Assembly (NCBI GenBank): GCA_041485125.1
Contig: JBGPIT010000146.1
Span: 1 to 11,111, forward strand
Source of the DNA: JBGPIT01 sp041485125
GTDB lineage: Bacteria > Desulfobacterota > Binatia > UTPRO1
Direction: 5' to 3'
Length of the DNA: 11,111 bases
The translations under genes were made by a program, and so were the position numbers. Shown here in pieces: positions 6,952-11,111 of this stretch; positions within the stretch are counted from its first letter, which is position 1, and each line of letters begins with the position of its first letter. Below the pieces are notes generated by a model that saw only the letters and a program-made list of their open reading frames with translations, searched no databases and was not told the origin of the DNA.

Positions 6952-7970
6952 TGCGCGCACCGACCGTCGAGTCGACGATGCCCGGCCGCGCCGCGCGCAC
7001 CGCGCCGGTGCTGAGCGTCGTCGTGCCGGTGTTCAACGAGGCCGAGGTGCTGCCCGAGCTGCAACGTCGCCTCGGCGCCGCGGTGTCGGGCTGCGTGTCG
7101 TCCTACGAGCTCCTCTTCGTCGACGACGGCTCGAGCGACGAGTCGCCGACGATCTTGCTCGCGTCGGCGGCGGCCGATCCGCACATCCGCGTCGTCCGCC
7201 TGAGCCGCAACTTCGGCCATCAGGCCGCCGTCACCGCCGGCATCGAGCATGCGCACGGCCAGGCCGTCGTCATCATCGACGCCGATCTGCAAGACCCCCC
7301 CGAGGTGATTCCCGAGCTGGTCGCGGAGTGGCGCGCCGGCTTCGACGTCGTCTCGGCGGTGCGCGCGGTGCGCGAGGGCGAGAGCCCGATCCGCCTCTTC
7401 CTGATCAAAAACTTCTACCGCGTGCTGAAGCGGATCTCGTCGATCGACATGACTCCGGACGTCGGCGACTTCCGTCTCGTCGACCGTCGCGTCGCCGACG
7501 CGCTGAACCAATTGCCCGAGCGCAACCGGTACGTGCGCGGCCTGATCCGCTGGCTCGGCTTCCGTCACACCGAGGTGCGCTACCGGCGCGCCGGCCGTTT
7601 CGCCGGCGTCACCAAGTATCCCTACACCAAGCTGATCCGTCTCGCGCTCGACGGCGTGACATCGTTCTCGACCTTGCCGCTCCGTCTGGTCACGTACCTC
7701 GGCTTCGCGGTCTCGACCTTGAGCGTCGCGCTCGTCGTCTACGCGCTCTGCGCCCGCATGATCGCCGGGCGGGCACCCGAAGGATGGACGTCGGTCTTCG
7801 TCGCCGTCGCGTTTCTGTCCGGTGCGCAGCTGGTTGCGATCGGCATCCTCGGAGCCTACGTGAGCCGCATCTTCGAGGAGGTAAAAGGCCGGCCGCTCTA
7901 CGTCGTCGCGTCGGACTCGGCGCACAACGCCCCGGCCGCGACGGAGCGCGAGGTCGCCTCGCAGTCGTAG
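6951..7970 (+). CDS. GtrB/ArnC-like polyisoprenyl-phosphate glycosyltransferase (GT2)
   Basis: The product of 339 residues is a GT-A fold family 2 enzyme of the DPM1/GtrB/ArnC type. These enzymes transfer a sugar from a nucleotide donor to a polyprenyl phosphate at the cytoplasmic face of the inner membrane. Hallmarks in order are LSVVVPVFNE (21-30), FVDDGSSDES (56-65), RNFGHQAAVTAGIEHA (86-101), the metal-binding IDADLQDPPE (109-118), GDFRLVDRR (172-180) and RNRYVRGLIRWLGF (191-204). Two C-terminal membrane helices follow at about 245-270 and 281-305, ending in SRIFEEVKGRPLYVV. Length and layout are canonical. The ATG chosen overlaps the preceding TGA (TGATG). A later in-frame ATG at codon 10 is possible but not needed. 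The product would supply a lipid-linked sugar usable by GT-C enzymes such as the GT39 protein at 2149-3528. No GtrA-like flippase is seen nearby. Confidence 0.93.
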   Translation: MRAPTVESTMPGRAARTAPVLSVVVPVFNEAEVLPELQRRLGAAVSGCVSSYELLFVDDGSSDESPTILLASAAADPHIRVVRLSRNFGHQAAVTAGIEHAHGQAVVIIDADLQDPPEVIPELVAEWRAGFDVVSAVRAVREGESPIRLFLIKNFYRVLKRISSIDMTPDVGDFRLVDRRVADALNQLPERNRYVRGLIRWLGFRHTEVRYRRAGRFAGVTKYPYTKLIRLALDGVTSFSTLPLRLVTYLGFAVSTLSVALVVYALCARMIAGRAPEGWTSVFVAVAFLSGAQLVAIGILGAYVSRIFEEVKGRPLYVVASDSAHNAPAATEREVASQS

Positions 7971-7982
7971 CGCCGCACGGTT

Positions 7983-8039
7983 CCTGGCGCGGCGCGGCGG
8001 CGTACAGGCGTTCGCCGCAGCAAACGCTTGCGCGCCAGG
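7983..8039. repeat. Long-range inverted repeat in the GT2/propeller intergenic region
   Basis: CCTGGCGCG (7983-7991) is a perfect 9-bp inverted match to CGCGCCAGG (8031-8039), enclosing 39 nt that contain a further GC-rich pairing (GCGGCG near 7997-8002 with CGCCGC at 8013-8018). It could fold into a branched stem in the mRNA. No T tract follows, so a terminator role for the GT2 gene is not supported. Confidence 0.4.
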
Positions 8040-8043
8040 GTCT

Positions 8044-8076
8044 ATGGTCAACCAGCGCGCTCGCTGGTAAGACCAT
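8044..8076 (+). promoter_or_regulatory. Hairpin or tandem operator just before the beta-propeller gene
   Basis: The stretch can be read in two ways. As RNA, ATGGTC (8044-8049) pairs with GACCAT (8071-8076) and ACCAGCG (8051-8057) pairs with CGCTGGT (8062-8068), giving 13 bp around a 4-nt loop with only an A/AA internal bulge. As DNA, it holds two copies of a small dyad, TGGT-CA-ACCA (8045-8054) and TGGT-AAG-ACCA (8065-8075), with centres about 20-21 bp apart, roughly two helical turns. The ribosome binding site starts only 4 nt after it, so either a transcription-factor operator or a translation-controlling leader structure is plausible. There is no T tract. Confidence 0.45.
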
Positions 8077-8079
8077 TGC

Positions 8080-8087
8080 GAGGAGGG
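8080..8087 (+). promoter_or_regulatory. Ribosome binding site of the beta-propeller gene
   Basis: GAGGAGGG lies 6 nt before a GTG at 8094 and is a strong Shine-Dalgarno. It decides the start at 8094 over the upstream in-frame start at 8028, which would place 22 Arg-rich residues in front of the signal peptide. Confidence 0.85.
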
Positions 8088-8093
8088 CTTCCC

Positions 8094-9260
8094 GTGCCGC
8101 GCTTTCCCGTACTCCTGCTCGCCGTGCTGCTTTTCGCACCGTCGTCTGCCTCGGCCGCATTTCTCGAACCCGTCGACTTGCAGATCGACAGCCTCGGCAT
8201 CCCGGGCCTCGCCGGCGTGCTCGCGATCACCGTGAGCCCGGACGGCCGCTACGTGTACTCGGTGTCGCCGAGCGAAGACGCGATCGCGGTCTTCCGCCGC
8301 GACTCGTCGACCGGATCGCTGGCGTTCGCCTCGATCGTCCGGAACGGCGTCGAAGGCGCCGACGGTCTCGGCGGCGCGTCCGACATCGCGCTCAGCCCGG
8401 ACGGTGCGCACGCCTACGTCGCAAGCTCCGGCGACAACGCCGTGGTCGTCCTCCGGCGTGACGCCGCAAGCGGCGCCCTCACCTATCTCGAGTCGCACAA
8501 GGAAGGCGTGAACGGCGTCGAGGGACTCGGCTACGCCCGCGGCGTCACCGTCAGCCACGACGGCGCGCACGTCTACGTCGCCGGGCAGACCGACGGCGCG
8601 ATCGTGATCTTCGCGCGCAACACGCTGACCGGCACGCTCAAGTACGCCGGCAACGTCCGGAACGGTGTCGACGGCATCGACAGCCTCGCGAGCGTCCTCT
8701 GCGTCGCGCTCAGCCCGGACGGCTCGCACCTGTACGCAGCTGCCGGCGGCGACGGAGCGCTCAGCGTGTTCCGCCGTCATCGCTCGACCGGCAAGCTCAC
8801 GCTGGTCGACGTCGTGCGCGACGACGGCAGCCGCACCCGCGCCCTCGCCGGAACGCATGCCGTGACGGTGAGCCCTGACGGCGCGCACGTCTACGCGACC
8901 GGCCAGGCCGACGACGCCCTTGCGGTCTTCAAGCGCGACGCGCGGAGCGGCAAGCTCACGCTCGTCGACGTGCAGTCCGAAGGCGCCGACGGCGTGCGCG
9001 GGCTCTACGGCGCCCTCGCCTTGGCGGTGAGCCCGAACGGCGAGCAGGTCTACGCGACCGGCTCCCTCGGCAACAGCGTCGCGGTCTTCCAGCGTGACCG
9101 CAGCACGGGAGTGCTCACCTTCCTCGACGTGGAGGACGCGGCGACCGGCGTCAACACGCTGGCGTTCGCGCGCTCGGTCGCGGTGAGCCCGGACGGCCGC
9201 AACGTCTACGTCGGCGGCGCGAGCTCCAACGCGGTCACCGCGTTCCGCGTCAACCGCTAG
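8094..9260 (+). CDS. Exported seven-bladed beta-propeller protein (YVTN/lactonase-like)
   Basis: The product of 388 residues begins with a Sec signal peptide (basic R3, hydrophobic 5-15, likely cleavage after SASA near residue 21). The mature part consists almost wholly of seven propeller repeats. Each carries an SPDG-type turn (at 48, 101, 154 as SHDG, 207, 259, 313 as SPNG, and 365), then a YVY/AYVA-type strand, then a D-A-VAVFRRD strand. Spacing is 52-54 residues. The N-terminal strand AFLEPVDLQIDSLGIPGL resembles the fourth strand of the other repeats (for example FLDVEDAATGVNTLAF) and probably closes the ring with the last blade. Related families are the YVTN beta-propellers and 6-phosphogluconolactonase-like lactonases. 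I cannot show lactonase activity from the sequence, and the even repeats suggest a binding or structural protein as well. GTG start with a strong ribosome binding site; a hairpin terminator follows the stop. It sits behind a structured intergenic region, so it is probably its own transcription unit. Confidence 0.88.
   Translation: MPRFPVLLLAVLLFAPSSASAAFLEPVDLQIDSLGIPGLAGVLAITVSPDGRYVYSVSPSEDAIAVFRRDSSTGSLAFASIVRNGVEGADGLGGASDIALSPDGAHAYVASSGDNAVVVLRRDAASGALTYLESHKEGVNGVEGLGYARGVTVSHDGAHVYVAGQTDGAIVIFARNTLTGTLKYAGNVRNGVDGIDSLASVLCVALSPDGSHLYAAAGGDGALSVFRRHRSTGKLTLVDVVRDDGSRTRALAGTHAVTVSPDGAHVYATGQADDALAVFKRDARSGKLTLVDVQSEGADGVRGLYGALALAVSPNGEQVYATGSLGNSVAVFQRDRSTGVLTFLDVEDAATGVNTLAFARSVAVSPDGRNVYVGGASSNAVTAFRVNR
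8214..9251 (+). repeat. Seven tandem propeller-blade repeats (about 159 bp period)
   Basis: Seven coding repeats of 52-54 codons, each centred on GTGAGCCCGGACGG-like DNA encoding VSPDG. Some blades share long stretches at both protein and codon level (for example LTLVDV in blades 4 and 5). This points to internal duplication of one ancestral blade. Confidence 0.8.
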
Positions 9261-9292
9261 CACCTTCCGACAGCACCGCCTGATCCGTCGAT

Positions 9293-9331
9293 CGCGCGCG
9301 GCGCCTCTAGTGCACGGGGCCGCGCGCGTTT
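9293..9331 (+). terminator. Rho-independent-like terminator after the propeller gene
   Basis: CGCGCGCGGC (9293-9302) pairs perfectly with GCCGCGCGCG (9319-9328) over 10 bp around a 16-nt loop. It is followed directly by TTTCGTCTCGT, a short interrupted T-rich tail. It lies 33 bp past the stop at 9260, as expected for a terminator. Confidence 0.55.
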
Positions 9332-9420
9332 CGTCTCGTCTGGATCGCCCGCGCGACCGCCCTTGACAGAGCGGCCTCGCGCTCGTCATGGATGCCGCGC
9401 ACATCGATGGTCCGTCCTCC

Positions 9421-11111
9421 ATGCCCAAAGTGACCGCGCGCTCGCCGTTCCTCATCGATGCTGCCCTGATCGTGCTGATCGCGGCGATCTCGATCGCGGG
9501 GCTGACGCGCGGCCAGCTCGACATGATCACGGTCTCGCCGTGGACCGGCTTCGGCACGGTTCTGATGGAGACGGGGCCGGCGGCGATCAAGGTGTGGACG
9601 TTCTGGGCAGTGTCCGCCGCGATCATCGCCGGGCTCTTGCTGCGCGCGCGGCCCGCGCTCGGCCCGCTCGACGCCGCAATCGGCGGTCTGGCCGGCGTGT
9701 GGATCTTCGCCTACGTCGGCGGCAACCTGCTCGGACCGATCGGGCTGCTCCGTTTCTGGACGGTCTGGGCGCTGCTCGCGGTGGGCGCCTACCGGCTCTG
9801 GCAATCACCTCCCAAGCTCGAATGGCCGCCGCTCTCTCCCGGGCAGCGACTCGTGCTCCTCACCTGCACCTTCGCGCTGCCGACGCTCGTCATTCTGCAG
9901 CTCGGCTCGCCAGTGCCGCCCTTCATGGACATCTTCGCAACACCCGCCGCCGCGCAGCGGATCATCACCTTCGGGCGCTATCTGCCGTTCTCGAACGATC
10001 CCTACGGCTACTGGGACGCGTCCTCGCAGCTCCCGGGGCTCGAGCTCTTCTACGCCCTGCTCGGGATCGGCAGCGCCACCTCGCTCGGGCTCTTGGCGGA
10101 TACCGGCGCGATCGTGCCGATGACCGTGCTCTTCATTCTCGGCACCTACCGTCTGGGGAAAGCGCTCGCGGGCGACCTCGTCGGCGGCATGGCGACGCTC
10201 TTCCTCTTCGCGACGATCCTCTTCCGCGTCATGCCGTTTGGACACGGCCGCTCGACGGCGTTCGTGTTGGTCGCGATCGGGCTCGCGTTCTTCTTCGACG
10301 AGGAGCGCGACCGGCTCCGCCTGACGATCGCGGGGCTCGCGCTCGCGACCGCGGTCGCGTCGCATGCAATCATCGGCGCGCTCGGCATGGCAACCGCCGC
10401 CACCACGGTGCTGCTCTGGATCGTGAGCGGCGAGATCGTGAGCGCGCTCGCCGCGATCGGCCTCCTGGCCGGCGCCACGATCGTCGCGCTGCCGACCCTC
10501 TTGATCGGTCTCAAGATCGTCGTGCCCTATCCGGTCCTGCCCGCGATCCAGCTGGTCGGGATCGCGGTCGTGTGGTGGTCGGCGAGGTGGCTCGAGGGCC
10601 GCCCGATGCGCGACCGCAGCTTCTGGTTGGCCTGGCTCTTCGCGCTCTGGGCGGCGTACATCCTCCTCCGGCATCCGTCTCCGTTCTTTCCGAAGAACCA
10701 TCCGGGCCGGTTCCCGTTGCTGCTGTACGGCGCCGGTGTGGGCCTGCTCTTCATGGTCGGCCTCGACTTCGTCCGCATGCTGCGCGCCCGCCGCGCCGGC
10801 GCGCCGCGGCCGCCGCGCCCGCAGGTCGGCGCGATCACCATGGCGATCGTGGTGGGGATCATCGTCGAGTCCGTCGCCGAGCGCGTCTGGTTGTCGTTTC
10901 CCGACCCGAGCGCGCAGACCGCGATCCACGATCTCGTCGACAAGGTCGACTACTGGTATCCGTTCGTCTTCACGCTCCCGACCGCGTATCTCGCGGCCTG
11001 GCTCTCCACGAACGTGTCGCGACGCGCGACGCTCATGGCCGTGCTCTTGATCTTGTTCATTCCGTGGCGCGACCACATCGACCCCAACCAGCCGAAAGGC
11101 AGCAACGCCGA
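9421..11111 (+). CDS. Large polytopic membrane protein, GT-C-like, 3' end beyond the window
   Basis: The reading frame is open from an ATG at 9421 to the window edge (563 codons seen, no stop). The product is very hydrophobic, with about a dozen predicted membrane helices (for example near 11-28, 58-75, 86-103, 108-125, 144-162, 205-225, 229-245, 255-270, 278-292, 302-335, 345-365, 375-390, 400-415, 430-450). Between helices lies a polar loop, MDIFATPAAAQRIITFG (169-185) then NDPYGYWDASSQLPGLELF (192-210). It recalls the first outer loop of GT-C glycosyltransferases, with acidic D170 and D193 as candidate catalytic residues; SHAIIGALG (314-322) lies in a later helix. I cannot assign a family. 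An in-frame ATG at 9388 would add 11 residues; neither start has a Shine-Dalgarno. The gene follows the terminator at 9293-9331, so it probably has its own promoter. The coding call is firm from the consistent GC-rich third positions and unbroken helices; the GT-C reading is inference. Confidence 0.8.
   Translation, partial: MPKVTARSPFLIDAALIVLIAAISIAGLTRGQLDMITVSPWTGFGTVLMETGPAAIKVWTFWAVSAAIIAGLLLRARPALGPLDAAIGGLAGVWIFAYVGGNLLGPIGLLRFWTVWALLAVGAYRLWQSPPKLEWPPLSPGQRLVLLTCTFALPTLVILQLGSPVPPFMDIFATPAAAQRIITFGRYLPFSNDPYGYWDASSQLPGLELFYALLGIGSATSLGLLADTGAIVPMTVLFILGTYRLGKALAGDLVGGMATLFLFATILFRVMPFGHGRSTAFVLVAIGLAFFFDEERDRLRLTIAGLALATAVASHAIIGALGMATAATTVLLWIVSGEIVSALAAIGLLAGATIVALPTLLIGLKIVVPYPVLPAIQLVGIAVVWWSARWLEGRPMRDRSFWLAWLFALWAAYILLRHPSPFFPKNHPGRFPLLLYGAGVGLLFMVGLDFVRMLRARRAGAPRPPRPQVGAITMAIVVGIIVESVAERVWLSFPDPSAQTAIHDLVDKVDYWYPFVFTLPTAYLAAWLSTNVSRRATLMAVLLILFIPWRDHIDPNQPKGSNA

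Noticed and set aside
8028..8093. Upstream start for the beta-propeller gene
   Set aside because: It would put 22 Arg-rich residues before the signal peptide and would place the dyad elements and the strong GAGGAGGG inside the coding region. The GTG at 8094 fits better.
9363..9391. Perfect TTGACA before the polytopic protein gene as a promoter
   Set aside because: The -35 is perfect but no acceptable -10 lies at 16-18 bp (TCATGG region). It remains a candidate only, so it was not listed as a feature.
6693..9626. A 977-codon open frame on the minus strand
   Set aside because: It lies opposite the well-supported methyltransferase, GT2 and propeller genes plus part of the polytopic gene. Its Arg/Asp/Ala/His-rich translation has no fold or motif. 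Long antisense frames are expected where third positions are nearly always G or C.
9805..11076. A 423-codon minus-strand open frame rich in Arg, Glu and Asp
   Set aside because: It mirrors a run of membrane helices on the plus strand; hydrophobic codons read antisense give such charged composition. The plus-strand reading has consistent helices and loops.

Overview
The window is GC-rich bacterial chromosome, around 70% G+C by eye, with strongly GC-biased third codon positions. It holds eight protein genes and no tRNA, rRNA, CRISPR array or recognisable insertion sequence. The mix of a DUF1329 outer-membrane-type protein, GT39 and GtrB-like glycosyltransferases, a YVTN/lactonase-type beta-propeller and a Uma2 nuclease suggests a Gram-negative, diderm, high-GC lineage such as Deltaproteobacteria, Myxococcota or Binatota. 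That placement is inference only; there is no marker gene here.

Left part, minus strand (1-3528). In transcription order these are a GT39-type membrane glycosyltransferase (3528-2149), a secreted DUF1329 protein with its own recognisable promoter and ribosome binding site (2041-758), and a solitary Uma2/DUF820 PD-(D/E)XK-type endonuclease (664-95). Gaps of about 90-110 bp separate them, so they are probably separate transcription units rather than one tight operon.

Middle part, plus strand (3747-7970). Two translationally overlapping pairs lie here. The first is an acetylserotonin-O-methyltransferase-type SAM methyltransferase overlapped by 4 bp by an unusual protein that joins a double-CxxC zinc ribbon, one membrane helix, TPR repeats and an unrecognised C-terminal domain. 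The second is a class I SAM methyltransferase overlapped by 1 bp by a GtrB/ArnC-like polyisoprenyl-phosphate glycosyltransferase. The second pair and the GT39 protein together fit lipid-linked sugar transfer for cell-surface glycan decoration.

Right part, plus strand (7971-11111). A 123-bp intergenic region rich in inverted repeats leads into an exported seven-bladed beta-propeller protein, which ends in a GC hairpin terminator. A large polytopic membrane protein, open at the window edge, then begins. Its layout resembles GT-C glycosyltransferases, but I cannot name its family.

No clearly new multi-gene system is evident. The observations most worth following are the tandem TGGT-n-ACCA dyads before the propeller gene, the zinc-ribbon/TPR fusion coupled to an O-methyltransferase, and the unassigned polytopic protein.
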